Below, piece after piece: positions 10,928-21,632 of a stretch of DNA of 64,000 bases. The DNA comes from Microstegium vimineum (taxonomy: Eukaryota > Streptophyta > Magnoliopsida > Poales > Poaceae), in assembly GCA_022036555.1 (NCBI GenBank), contig CM039139.1, positions 2,114,481 through 2,178,480 of the forward strand, given 5' to 3'. The notes beneath the pieces are model-generated. The model was not told the DNA's origin. It did no database searches and was given only the letters and a program-made list of their open reading frames with translations. Each line of letters begins with the position of its first letter. Position 1 is the stretch's first letter. Position numbers and translations under genes: made by a program.

Positions 10928-13663
10928 TCAATTATTAAATTGAATCTTTACATCAGGAATTTGCTGCACTCTCTCAGCACCTTCTTCCAAGCACCATTTC
11001 TCTAGTGCATGACATCCACTTACAGCCAATCGGGAAATGTTTCTTGGCAATATGTCCACTGCACTTATTCTCAGATTTGGAGTGCCATCGGTTTCCAGAT
11101 AATGAAGGGATTCTAGGTTGCACAGGCCTCTGGGAAGAACTGCAAGATCAGCACATTGACGTATCCTTAAATTCCTGAGAGACTGCATCTTCTGCACAGA
11201 AAATTGAGTGAGCCTGGGGCAAGAAATTATCTCCAGAGATTCCAGATACGAGAGATTCTCGAAGCAAGAAGGAAATCGTCTTCCAGGGTAATTTTCGATG
11301 CGCAGATGCTTAAGGCTGGTATGTGGACAGAGTGCCTCAATGACCGCCTCACTGTTCTCTATGCCTTGCTGCTGCTCGTCCTTGCAGGTGTCCTCACTCC
11401 ATTTCAGCATCAATTCGCGCAAGTACTCCTTCCCACGCAAATTGGCCTCCATGGCACCATCATTGGTGGCAGCTTCCAAATTAAGAATACAAAGCTCTCC
11501 ACGGATGTTCAAGTTCCTCAACTCATTAACGTTGCACTTGCCTCCATCCCTGGAGACCACAATAAATCTGGAAAGAGTTTGAAGTGATTGTAACCGGTCA
11601 ATGCCACTCGGCATTGATTTGAAAGCAGTAACTCTATCCCAATCAATATGTAAACTAAGGTGCCGCAAGTTAACTAAGCGGCTCATGTCAGCAGGCAAAT
11701 CCATGAGCCAATAACAGTCCCTGAGGTCAAGTGTCTGCAAATTGAATATGTTGCAGACTGTTTTTGGAAGAGTCTTTATCAGAGTATTCCGAAGATTGAG
11801 ATATCTGAGGTGTACACAGAACCCAACAGAATCTGGCAGGAGGTCTAGCACAGTGTAACTCAGGTCTAGTGCACGCAGACAGGTTAACTTCGAGAAAAGT
11901 GCCGATGGCACCTGATTCAAGGGTAGTTTCATTGTGGGGCATAATTTCAAGAGCCTCGAATTTTCGTAGTGAGAAATCTTGTCCAATGCAAGAGGCTCAT
12001 CTTTCGGGCACAATATAGTTGTATAACGAATCCACTCAGGATGATCAACTACTGGTGAATTGTCAGGGCTGAAAGTCAGAGATTCGTGTTTAGAAACAAG
12101 TTGTGCTAGCTCAAGCATCAAACTTGGCACTCTAAACTTTTGATTAGGGAAGTTGTGGGAACTTTCAAAGAATGACCTCCATAGGAGCTCATCAAAGCAT
12201 CTTCCTGCTTCCATCTCAACCCTTTTCCTTCCATTACTCTTAACAAGACCGTCAGCGATCCAGAGTCTAACCAGCTCATCCTTCTCAAACTCAACACCAG
12301 GAGGAAGTATTGAACAGAAGGCAAAACATTGTTTGAGATGATATGACAAGTGCTGGTAACTTATCTGCAAACTTGGTAATATATTGTTTGTGTTTTTGTC
12401 ATCTTCAAGAATCTGCATTTCACCTAGTATGCTTCCCCACTGTTCTTTGTCTCCATGAGTATCAGACAATAGCACCCCAAGAGATTTAGCAGCCAACGGG
12501 GAGCCTTGGCAGTTGGCAGCAATCCTCCGCCCAATGGATTCCAGATCATGCTGATCTCTGGTGCTACACCCCAAGAACGCATAGAGCTTGAGAATTTGCC
12601 AGCATTCTTCATCTTCCAAGCGCTCTAAATGGATGTTTGGAATGGTGGAACTCATCCTAGACACCCTTTCGTCTTGAGTAGTGATCAGAACCTTGCTTCC
12701 GTCCGCTCCACCAGTCAATGAGGGCCTCAGAAATTCCCAGAACTGAAAGCCCTCTGCCCAAAGGTTATCAATCACCAGCAAGAAGTGCTTTTTATGTAGG
12801 TGGTCGTGCAGCCGTTGCTGCAATATGTCCAAGCTTAGAAGCTCACATTTTTGACAGGTCACAGCTTCAATGATCATTTTGGTGGCCTTCCTGACATCAC
12901 ACCTATCTGGTAACCAGACCCAAATCTTGTCAGTGAAGAAGTTTTGTACCTCAGGATCTTTGTAAACCGATTGTGCCAGTGATGTCTTCCCAATGCCTGC
13001 CGTTCCCCAGATGGAAATCACCTCCATCTTTGCGCTGTCAGAAACCAGAGCACGGACAATCTGCTCCTTCTCAACGTTGCGGCCAATAGGCCTCTCGTCG
13101 CGATGCGCGGCAGATTCAAGGAACCGTGGGCGCTGCATCGGTTGAGTCGTCGTCCTCGTCCCGTCACCGACCCGCAACCTGTACCTTTTCCTGCCCCTGT
13201 TGATCTCGTCGAGGCGTTCGTTGATCTCGGCGATCTTCTCATCCAGCTCCCACCGCTGCCGCGGACCGAGCTCGACGGTGGGCCAGAGCCGCTTCCGCTT
13301 CCGCGACTGCTCAGCGGCCGCTAGCCTGGACACGGCCGTGATGGTGCCCAGGCGGTCGAGCAGGGCGTCGACGTCGAAGGCGGCGGCCCTGAGCTCCCAG
13401 AGCCAGAGCCTGACGGAGTCGTGGTCGACGAAGCGGCGCTGCTCGGCGTCCTCGAGCACGGCGCGGATGCGTTCCTTGGTGCGCCGCAGCTTGCCGGCCT
13501 CCTCCTCGACGTTCCACAGGCGGGCGCCCCGGGAGCAGAGAGCGTCGATCACCGCGCCGCCGATCTTATCCGGGAGACCGAGCGCCGTCAAGATGCTCTT
13601 GAGCGGTCGGTCTCCCAGCATGTTACTCAGCCGATCCATGGACGACGAGGTGCCGTGAGACAA
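10928..13663 (-). CDS. CC-NBS-LRR disease-resistance-like protein with altered motifs
   Basis: Single-exon NLR of 911 aa; NLRs are intracellular ATP-binding switches that detect pathogen effectors. Order: Rx-type coiled coil (about 15-160) with LWLWELRAAAFDVDALLD; P-loop GTAGIGKTS (220-228); kinase-2 LLVIDNLW (295-302); RNBS-B SKVLITT (323-329); GLPL position read as GSPLA (387-391); RNBS-D-like CFAFCSILPPGVEFEKDELVRLWIADGLV (446-474, shown with its WIADG); then leucine-rich repeats from about 560 to the end. Lys of the P-loop and the first kinase-2 Asp are kept, but the second Asp is Asn, GLPL has Ser for Leu, and the MHD region (about 512-520) reads VPSLMLELA with no MHD. The start at 13663 is the first ATG; MDRLSNMLG at residue 9 is an alternative. 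The frame is fully open, so recent selection is plausible. Function could be normal, helper-dependent or lost. Confidence 0.9.
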   Translation of the reverse strand: MSHGTSSSMDRLSNMLGDRPLKSILTALGLPDKIGGAVIDALCSRGARLWNVEEEAGKLRRTKERIRAVLEDAEQRRFVDHDSVRLWLWELRAAAFDVDALLDRLGTITAVSRLAAAEQSRKRKRLWPTVELGPRQRWELDEKIAEINERLDEINRGRKRYRLRVGDGTRTTTQPMQRPRFLESAAHRDERPIGRNVEKEQIVRALVSDSAKMEVISIWGTAGIGKTSLAQSVYKDPEVQNFFTDKIWVWLPDRCDVRKATKMIIEAVTCQKCELLSLDILQQRLHDHLHKKHFLLVIDNLWAEGFQFWEFLRPSLTGGADGSKVLITTQDERVSRMSSTIPNIHLERLEDEECWQILKLYAFLGCSTRDQHDLESIGRRIAANCQGSPLAAKSLGVLLSDTHGDKEQWGSILGEMQILEDDKNTNNILPSLQISYQHLSYHLKQCFAFCSILPPGVEFEKDELVRLWIADGLVKSNGRKRVEMEAGRCFDELLWRSFFESSHNFPNQKFRVPSLMLELAQLVSKHESLTFSPDNSPVVDHPEWIRYTTILCPKDEPLALDKISHYENSRLLKLCPTMKLPLNQVPSALFSKLTCLRALDLSYTVLDLLPDSVGFCVHLRYLNLRNTLIKTLPKTVCNIFNLQTLDLRDCYWLMDLPADMSRLVNLRHLSLHIDWDRVTAFKSMPSGIDRLQSLQTLSRFIVVSRDGGKCNVNELRNLNIRGELCILNLEAATNDGAMEANLRGKEYLRELMLKWSEDTCKDEQQQGIENSEAVIEALCPHTSLKHLRIENYPGRRFPSCFENLSYLESLEIISCPRLTQFSVQKMQSLRNLRIRQCADLAVLPRGLCNLESLHYLETDGTPNLRISAVDILPRNISRLAVSGCHALEKWCLEEGAERVQQIPDVKIQFNN

Positions 13664-14000
13664 GAAGTGGGGAGTTGACTTGCTCTGGGAACGGGGCGAA
13701 ACGAAAGAGAGAGATCTTGAACTGTGAAGTGAGCCGGCGAACGGAAAGCTCGCTTCTTGTAGAGTGGCCGTGAGTTCTTCGCTCGGGATTGGATGGAAAG
13801 TTCACTGGCTGCTTCCAGGAAGGCTCCTGGCAATGGCGACGACGGGGAGGAGGTGGGCAAAGGAGAGCACACAGCAGTAGCAGACAGCTGCTCTCGGGCA
13901 AATGAACGAACGCCTTGCGGCCGGAGTGGGGTGAAGTCGGGCGAGAGAACCCAGTCGGTCAACGGCGACTTGGCAGCACGTATAGCAGTGTGAGTGTGGC
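13664..14000 (-). promoter_or_regulatory. NLR 5' UTR and promoter region
   Basis: This short GC-rich stretch lies between the NLR ATG and a transposon-like block starting at about 14.0 kb. The promoter must be compact or lie partly inside the repeat. No certain TATA box was identified. Confidence 0.3.
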
Positions 14001-14002
14001 AC

Positions 14003-16345
14003 GGCGGACTGGGCACTCGGTTAACCGAAACCGATCGGTTCGGGTTTTTAGTTATTTAGAAATTTCGTTTACCTTTGAATTAAAAACCGATCGGTTAATT
14101 TATGGTAGCAGAACCAAGCTAGTTCAGCTTCGGTTAGTTCGGTTCGATTCCAGTTATGACCAAACTAACCGAGTGCCAACAGATTTCACGCGAAAGCAAA
14201 GGGGAAAAAGGAAAAAAAACATGATGGACGCCGCTACAGTCGCTCGAAGCCACACCTCCGACCTCGCAGCGAGGCTGTAGCGCCTCGGGCCTTGTGCGTC
14301 GTCGATGCGCCGGCACCACTGTCGTGCCTCAGCCCCGCGCGTCGTCGACTGGCCTCTATGCCGCTGGTTAGCTGTAGCAGGCAGCAGCTCCCTGCATGGT
14401 TGCGTGCCACAACTAGAAAGCATCCAAGAGAGGTGAGCTGAGAGCAGAAGTGCCTAGCGGCCGGAGAGAGAGAGGCAAAGAGAGTGGCGGCTGAGAGGAC
14501 AGGGAACTGCCGAACTGGGACGGCCACACTATTTCGCGAACGCTCACCGCATCCGATTCTAAGCGAAAGATTATCCGACATGCAGATTTCCTTTTTCAGA
14601 AACAATAATTACCCACTATTTCCTTTTTCGGAAGGTGCACGCCCACGTCTATTTTTCCTTCATTTTTGGCCAGCGCGTGTTTCTTTTTCTTTTCGTGCGT
14701 CGCGCATGCAGTTTTCATTTCGCGCGTCAATCTTACAGGCTCACAAATTTCTTTTTCTCAAAAACCGTGCACACATAACTTAGATATTGGGTTGCACAAC
14801 ATAATTTAGAGCAATAAATTAACATTGCTAAGTTATACAATATTGCATTTTCTTTTTTTCACCAAATTTACACTTTGAGAACAGCTGCAAAGAATAATAT
14901 TCTCTTTAGGTTTTATTAATATTTTTTCTTTTTAAAAACTAATCATTCCAGAACCTAACAAAAGGGTTTAAAAATAGTGGGGAGAGAAAAATAAAATATC
15001 TTTTACAACTTATACTAATATTATGTAAACTTGCAAAACAAGATAAATAATAACTTTCATAACTTCTGTAACTATGATAGTTTTAGCATCTCTGTAGCTA
15101 TGAAAATGATGATATCTTTGACTTCAATCGAAAGATCCATAAAATATTTTAAATTTAAAATAGCAAATAAACAACAAAGTTCACAAAAAGAAAAATTATA
15201 AAGTAAATAGCAAAAGTAAGATGAATATCTAGTATAGTGTGATATAAGATTTACAACTTACAACAATAAGTTAATCAAATAAGTTAGGTAGCATAGACAT
15301 GAAAAGACATGTTAGATACATAACTCCAAACAGTAAGTTAGTCAAATAAGTTAGGTAGCATAGACATAAAAATACAAGTTATATAAATAACTTATGCATT
15401 GATAAGTTAGTCAAATAAGTTAGGTAGCATAGACATAAAAATACAAAGTTATATAAATAACCTATGCATTGATAAGTTAGTCAAATAAGTTAGGTAGCAT
15501 AGACATAAGTTGAGTAGTTTGTTATTTTTTTACATAACTGGCAAGTTCAATATATAGAATAACTTATGTACATAATTATATAGAATAATTTATGTATAAA
15601 ATTAACTTATGTATAATTTATGAAATTTTAAAAACATGTAAGCTATTAAACACAGACGGAACAATTAACTTATAAATTATATCAAAATTTGGAAATATAA
15701 AAGTTATGAAATATAACTTATGTATAAAAGTTAGCAATTATAACTTGTGCACGTAAGTTACTCTGTACAATTTATGTATATAAATTATATATAACTTGTC
15801 AACACTTGATAAAAAGAAGTAAAAAAATAAAAACTAATTAAATTAAAAAAATTCATAAAAACTAAATAAAAATAAAAATAATAAGAAAAAAATGCTAAGT
15901 GTATCTGTGTTGTACACGTGAAAGTTAAAAAATAAACAAGACACGTTCCGTAGTTGTAGTTGTTCGAGCATAGCTCAACACGTCTCTTAAAATAGTGGGA
16001 TTGTTTACTACGGCGTGCTGAAAAAATAGAACTGGAAACCAGACGAAGTCCGTCGTTCGCGAGAAGATGAATCGTGCGATCGACCGCAAGATTGGAATCG
16101 CGGAAGCGGGATGTATTGATATATATAGCTAGGGTTCAAGTTAATGGGCTTTACATAGATGGGTTGAAAGTCTAGCTAGGCTTGAATTCGGTTCTCTCGG
16201 TTAACCGAGCCCAAAAACCGAATTAACCTGGTATATTTCGGTTACTTAATTAGAAATGGGAATCTAATTAGGAACCGAATTATTCGTTTCGGTTAGTTCG
16301 GTTTCGGTTCGGTTCTCGGTTATTTTTGGGCAGGGCGAGTGGCAC
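14003..16345. mobile_element. Transposon-like block with GGTTCGGTT-rich ends (unclassified)
   Basis: Both ends are dense in CGGTTCGGTT/CGGTTAACCGA words. The left end (about 14003-14160) and right end (about 16185-16345) are roughly inverted relative to each other, for example CGGTTTCGGTTAACCGAG on the left's complement against CGGTTTCGGTTCGGTTCTCGG on the right. Between them lies a very AT-rich body with no coding frame of note. I read this as an old non-autonomous DNA transposon. Ends and target duplication are not resolved, and the superfamily is unknown. Confidence 0.4.
15268..15508. repeat. Tandem repeat, four copies of 67-70 bp
   Basis: The word AAGTTAGTCAAATAAGTTAG starts at 15268 (one mismatch), 15335, 15404 and 15474, giving periods of 67, 69 and 70 bp. 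Copies 2 and 3 are nearly identical over the full unit. Copy 1 differs in its second half and copy 4 is partial. Confidence 0.85.
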
Positions 16346-16780
16346 ACCCCATGTAAAACCCTTTTTTTAGGAGGGGGGGGGGGGGGGTTTAAACCCTGAA
16401 TCTCAAAAAAAACTCATGTAAAACCCTCCATCCAAAACTGTGTACGAAGTCGCACCGCAGCTCATGAAATAACTGTTGGTCCGTGATAAATTCAGAAAAT
16501 CTAGAGACGCGATAGAATTGCTATTTGTTTCTTTTTCTATAACTAAATTGCTATTTGTTTTTTTTCTATAACTAAAATTGCTATTTGTTCATTTGCCATC
16601 GTCTCTATTGCAGCACCCCAACCGCCGATTCCGAAACATATACGTAATTGATTCCGAAGTGGCAACGGTTTCCGAGTCGAACCAGGGAACCAGCATTTTA
16701 GGCTACGCCCTATTGCTGCATAAAAACAGTGTCATCGATCTCGTCCGCTTCCTCGATCCATCATCCTACCACTCGATCCG

Positions 16781-17461
16781 TTGAAGCAAGATGGATCGTC
16801 ATCATCCCGGCGGCGTCCCGGCGGTTCGTCTCGCCCGCCGCTTGCAGCTCGCCACCTTCTTCGGCACAGACTCGACACCGTCATCGTCGAACCGCAGCGG
16901 TCGACAGGCAGGTTCACCACGACGGTAGCCCCAGGCAGTGGCGGCGGACGTGATCGTGAGGATCGTCATCCGGAGGCACTTCCCCGTCGTCGGCCCAGGC
17001 GGCACCAGCATCGCCGAGAAAGTGGCCGAGGACATCGCCCTCCGCAGGCGGCCCTCGCGCGAGCTGCGCCGGCCCGACGGCGTGGAGAGAGCTCTGGCGG
17101 AGGAGGTGCTCCCGCTGGTCGCGCACCCGTTCGACCGCGGCGCCGTGGTCGCGTCCCTGAAGGAGATATGCGCGCACGTGGCCGCGGCCTGCGCCGACCT
17201 GCGCATCGCCCGGGGCGGCGCCCGATCGATACCTTCGCGTGCCCCGTGGTGTTCCACCGCCTCCCGCTGCCTCCCAAGCCGATGAAGACTGCGGCTGTTG
17301 CCCGTGCGCCGAAGAACTTGGTCGTCACGAGTGTCAAACCTTGCATGGAAGGACTAGAGAGAGATGTACCTGTACCGGGAAGGAAGCCCGGCGGCGTCAT
17401 CGGAGATCGGCGGCCAAAGCCGGCGGTGGAGGAGAGGTACAAAGGTTGGCTACCGTGGTAG
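16781..17461 (+). pseudogene. Possible decayed gene of unknown function
   Basis: Three plus-strand segments look protein-like but lie in different frames. They are about 16790-16918 (MDRHHPGGVPAVRLARRLQL...), 16935-17225 (VIVRIVIRRHFPVVGPGG... to ...EICAHVAAACADLRIARGG) and about 17222-17461 (IDTFACPVVFHRLPLPPKP... to ...ERYKGWLPW). Frame changes fall near 16920 and 17225. I recognise no domain. A 27-base intron would be too short to explain the first shift, so decay or sequence errors are more likely. The GC content is high enough that open frames could arise by chance. Confidence 0.3.
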
Positions 17462-17843
17462 GATGGACTGCTTCTCGAAATTAGATTTGCATTTGCTAGA
17501 CGGATCACTCGTCTGTCCAAACATGCCGGCATATGACCCTTAGGCAGAGAGACAGGCACGTACTGTAGTTGAAGGGTATTGCTGGTGAGTTGTGACCGCA
17601 TATGCCTGCGCCTAGGAATTATTCCCTTTTTTTGAGGGACATGTATTATTGTGAATTAGCAAGAAGTTTTTGAATTATATAAACAACGCTTGCAAGGTTT
17701 ATGAATAGTGAACGGTCTAGAAATTCCTGTACTGGCTAAGTGTATTTATGGAAGGAAATTCGGTTTCGTGAATTGCTGGCGTCTCGTTTTCAACTTCCTT
17801 AATTTCCTTGTCTTGATACTTCCTTTATCCTAAATTATATATA
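17462..17843. other. AT-rich spacer
   Basis: Nothing coding or repetitive is recognised between the decayed ORF and the Stowaway MITE. Confidence 0.4.
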
Positions 17844-18097
17844 CTCGTCCCTGAAAGAATGTATTTCTGGGTTTGTCCTAAGTCAAATTTTTTTGAACTT
17901 TGACCAAAATTTTAAAATAAAATATTAAAAGTTACAATATCAAACTAGTATCATTAGATTTATCTAAGAACATATTTTTATATGGTGTTTATTTTAAATC
18001 ATAGATGTTTTTACGTTTTTCTATTAAGTTAGTCAAAAATTAAAAAAATTTGACTAACACGGATTTTAGAAATTGATTCTTTCAGAGACGGAGGGAG
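17844..18097. mobile_element. Stowaway-type MITE (254 bp)
   Basis: The left end CTCGTCCCTGAAAGAAT and the complement of the right end CTCCCTCCGTCTCTGAAAGA form terminal inverted repeats; the left has lost a few bases. TA dinucleotides flank both ends (17842-17843 and 18098-18099). The AT-rich interior is non-coding. CTCCCTCCGT is the Stowaway (Tc1/mariner-derived) terminal consensus. Confidence 0.85.
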
Positions 18098-18459
18098 TAT
18101 TAACCTTGGAGTCTTAAAATATCTCAACCAAACTGTGCCCTCCCACAACAACCTGCCGCCGAAGGAGGAACGCATGCACGTCTAATGTGTCGATAGTGCG
18201 TGTGCGCATTAGACGTGTCTTTATAAATGAAATAAAAAAAATCAGATGTGGTCGGCTCCTAAACACCAAGCGCATTATTGTAGTGTTCGCTTGAACTTAT
18301 TATTGGTAGAATGTTTTTTTTTTAACAAAACACCCCAGCCAACCGACATACCATTTGCAGCTTCCAAGGTCTACCATGGTAGCAATAATAAGAGCATGTT
18401 TATATCCTAGAGCATAAAGTTTTTGGATGCCACGTGGGATGTCACATCCGTCTGTAAAC

Positions 18460-18570
18460 CACGAGATGAATTTATTAAATCTAATTAATTCATCATTAGC
18501 ACATGTGTTACTGTAGCAATTAGTGTCTAGTTATAGATTAATTAGATTTAAAGATTCATCTTGAAAAATA
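18460..18570. mobile_element. MITE-like palindromic segment
   Basis: AGATGAATTTATTAAATCTA at the left and its near-inverse TAGATTTAAAGATTCATCTT at the right enclose GTTACTGTAGCA. This architecture is very common in grass non-autonomous DNA transposons. Exact ends are not resolved. Confidence 0.5.
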
Positions 18571-18626
18571 CATATAAACTATACAATTAGTTATTTTTTA
18601 ATCTATATTTAATGTTCCATATATCT

Positions 18627-18910
18627 AGGCCTTGTTGGTTTTGCTAGAATTTGATTTATACTAAATGTTTATGTTTTTTTTAAAAGGGGAGAGCTTCATT
18701 ATAATAAAACATTGTGATTACAAACTGGAGTTAAAACCGCCGACACGTAGGTCGGGTGCCATTTGCAATAAAAACATCAGAAAACTCTCTCCTACCAAAC
18801 CGACACAACACATGAGCAGTCTCATTTGCGTTCCGGTGGCATTTGGAAACTTTAAAATCCAAATGCCACCGGATACACTTAGTATAAATCAAATTCCCCC
18901 ACAAAAATCT
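18627..18910. mobile_element. MITE arms split by a LINE 3' tail
   Basis: AGAATTTGATTTATACTAA (about 18646-18664) and TTAGTATAAATCAAATTCC (about 18878-18897) are inverted arms. A near-palindrome, GGTGGCATTTGG...CCAAATGCCACC, sits inside the right arm. Between the arms, a poly-T run and about 130 bases (18668-18800) read on the minus strand as a LINE 3' UTR ending ...TAATGAAGCTCTCCCC plus poly-A. Nesting of the LINE tail into the MITE is inferred. Confidence 0.45.
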
Positions 18911-21190
18911 GCTTGACACTAGCTTCCCATCAAACTCCTCATAAACTTAGAAAGACATTGAACATGGCCTCGAGCTACTAAAAAAGGAATCATTTGGAGA
19001 GTGAATAATGGCCAGAGCATCCAAATCTGGAGGGACAACTGGATACCTCGGCTGAACTCCCTAAAAATTTCTCGGTCGACAAAAACGACCAGAATCTGTT
19101 GAGTGTCTAATCTTATCCTTAAAAATCCAAGACGCTGGAATGAAGCCCTCATAAAGCAATTATTCCTTGCGCATGAAGCTGAAGAAATTCTCTGCATCAG
19201 GATTCCAAAAATGAGGGTGATGATATCCTCGCTTGGCATTTTGGAAAAAGTGGTTTTTTCAGTTAAGAGCGCATACAAACTTGCTGCAGGTATAAACATC
19301 AATGACTGCAGCACAAGCATGTCTGCTAACAGGAGGAATTTTGAGGCGGTTTGGAGAACACCGGTGCCACAGAAAATAAAAGTCTTCACATGGAAGTTGG
19401 CTAGAAATGGTCTAGCTATGCAAACAAATAGACTAAAACGTCATTTAATCTTGGATGCTACGTGCTCAATCTGTGGCGTGGAACCAGAATCTGAATATCA
19501 TGTCATGCCATGGTCCGATGCACGAAAGTTGTGGCACTTCGTCAAGCTCTCTGACAAGTTTGGGACCTACAAGATGAGCCTTTCTTCTATTATACAAGAC
19601 CTGACTGGTTGTTGGTCCTACTCAATAGTGTTAATAAAGAAACAGGAGCCAATTTTATGTTCTTTTTTTCAGAGTTTGGCACCTCAGAAATGATATCATC
19701 TTCGGTAAAGGTGAAAGTTTTATATCTACCTCGGCTGATTTTTCTACAAAACTATCACTCTCCGATGATCCCTAACAGTAAGCTGACATCCATAGGAAAA
19801 GGAAAGAAATATGTGGCCCTGTGCATGTAGGGCCTTTCCTTGCAGCTTAAACCGATAAAAAAGAAGAAATAATTTGTTCACCTCCTCCCAAAGATTGGAT
19901 AAAGCTAAATGTGGATGCAGGTTTTGATCGCAACTCTGTTCATGTCGGGGCTTGGTTTCATTGCATGGAACCATGCAGGGGAGAAAAGGTTTTATTCTCT
20001 GGATGGTCAAGCAATCGGGTTCAGGTCAACTGAAGAAGCAGAATGTCTTGCTACTTGGGTGGGTCTAAAACATACCCATGCCTCATGGAAAGGGCACTTC
20101 CAGTTAAAATCAAACTGTTTTGCCACTGTAAGCTATTTAAAGGACCCGCACAAAAATCTTTCTATATCATGCCACATTATTGAAAAAGCAAAGGAAGTCA
20201 ATGAATTTCTTTTTCTTTCGTGTTCATCTCCCCACCAAAAATTTCTTATCAATTGCTCGAGTTCATCACAGAGACCCGCGGAGAATTTGAAGACACTCAT
20301 ACTGTAAGTAGGGAGGCTCTGTAGGACAGATTTGACCAGAACCTCTTTTGCCCCACTTGAGAGATATTTCTCTCACCAGTCATTTGCACGTTTAGTGAAA
20401 CTTTCTTTCAAACTTTGAAATTTTCCTTTTACCATTCTTCCTTGTGGAACTAGAAGACCAAGATATTTTTCATCTGTCTTTATGTCTAGTGTCTCCCAGC
20501 AGCGGTTGACTATCTCAATGTTGCCTTCAAAGCATATTCGTCCAAATAGAACATTGCATTTGTTTTTGCTGATCAACTGACCTGTGCTCTTTTCATACTT
20601 GTTCAATATGTTTTTCACTAGTAGAGCTTGCTCTTCATTAGCTTGAACAAAAAAAAAGGCTATCATCAACAAACAATAAGTGTGATATCCCGATGAATTC
20701 CAGGAAATGTATAGCTCTTTTAGTTGTCCTGTAAATTTTTTTTTATTTAATACAATAGATAAACCATCAACAACCAACAGGAAAATATACAGGGACAAAG
20801 GATCTTTCTGTCTAAGGCCTCGTGATGGTGTGAAAGATTAAAGCATTTGGCCATTAAGACGAACTGATAACTTTACGGTTTTTATACATTTCATCACCCA
20901 ACAAATCCATTTCCCGTCAAACCCAACTTTTCCATTGCCTTCTCAATATAGTTCCAGTCAACTCGGTCATGAGCTTTAGCCAAGTCCAATTTATAGGCGC
21001 ATAATTCACCCCTTTTGTCATTGCAGTGCTCGATGACATGGAGGCATTCAAAAGCTATGATAGCATTGTTTGTGGTCATGCGTCCAGGAATAAAGACACT
21101 TTGGGTTGGTGCAATGATCTCATTTAATATAGGATGAAATCTCTTAACCAGTTATTTTGAGACCACCATATAGATTAATTTATTATATGA
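18668..21190 (-). mobile_element. Degenerate non-LTR retrotransposon (LINE) with internal inversion
   Basis: Reverse-transcriptase pieces read on the minus strand: about 20894-21110 gives TTNNAIIAFECLHVIEH... and YKLDLAKAHDRVDW, and about 20373-20690 gives FFFVQANEEQALLVKNILNKYEK... and NKCNVLFG. Frameshifts lie around the catalytic FADD region. The downstream part of the protein reads on the plus strand: about 18920-19690 (WRVNNGQSIQIWRDNW, then the RT zinc-binding domain VWRTPVPQKIKVFTWKLA ... CSICGVEPESEYHV) and about 19905-20300 (RNase H, VDAGFD ... EAECLATWVGL). The minus-strand 3' UTR and poly-A end lie at 18668. The block after RT is therefore inverted relative to RT and tail. No intact frame remains. 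Confidence 0.75.
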
Positions 21191-21632
21191 GAAAAAATAT
21201 TATTTGTTCACTAAAAAATTAGATTGAAAAAGCGTTGATAAACTAGGCCTAAAATAGTCTAAATTTCTCCCTCCCTGTTACCCACGGTCGACGGTCTATC
21301 ACTGTATCCCAAACCGGAAACAGTAAGAGCAGCCGTGGGGTAGCGTGCTGCGTGCAGCGCTTGCGTCGATATCAAACACGCGCCCTTGGAGATCCCCGCC
21401 CGTGCCTTTTCCGCCGCGCCGCACCCGCCCCAGCACCCAACTCAACCGTTGCAACCAGCTCCAGATCCGACCGCCTCGATCGGGACTCGAGCGTCACCAC
21501 AGCGATACCGGCCGCCGCGGGTGACCAACCCACCCGCGCTTCGCCCCGCCAGATCCACAGATCCCCCTCGCAGCCACCAGCCATGGACGCGCCCCGCTCC
21601 GGCGTCCGCCCGCACTGCAACTGCTAGCGCCA
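21191..21632 (+). promoter_or_regulatory. GT47 gene upstream region
   Basis: From about 21300 the sequence becomes steeply GC-rich (CCGCCGCG-type), as usual for the 5' UTR of a grass gene whose first exon is also GC-rich. No TATA box was identified with confidence. Confidence 0.3.

Noticed and set aside
18919..19389. 156-codon minus-strand open frame
   Set aside because: Antisense to the plus-strand LINE zinc-binding region.
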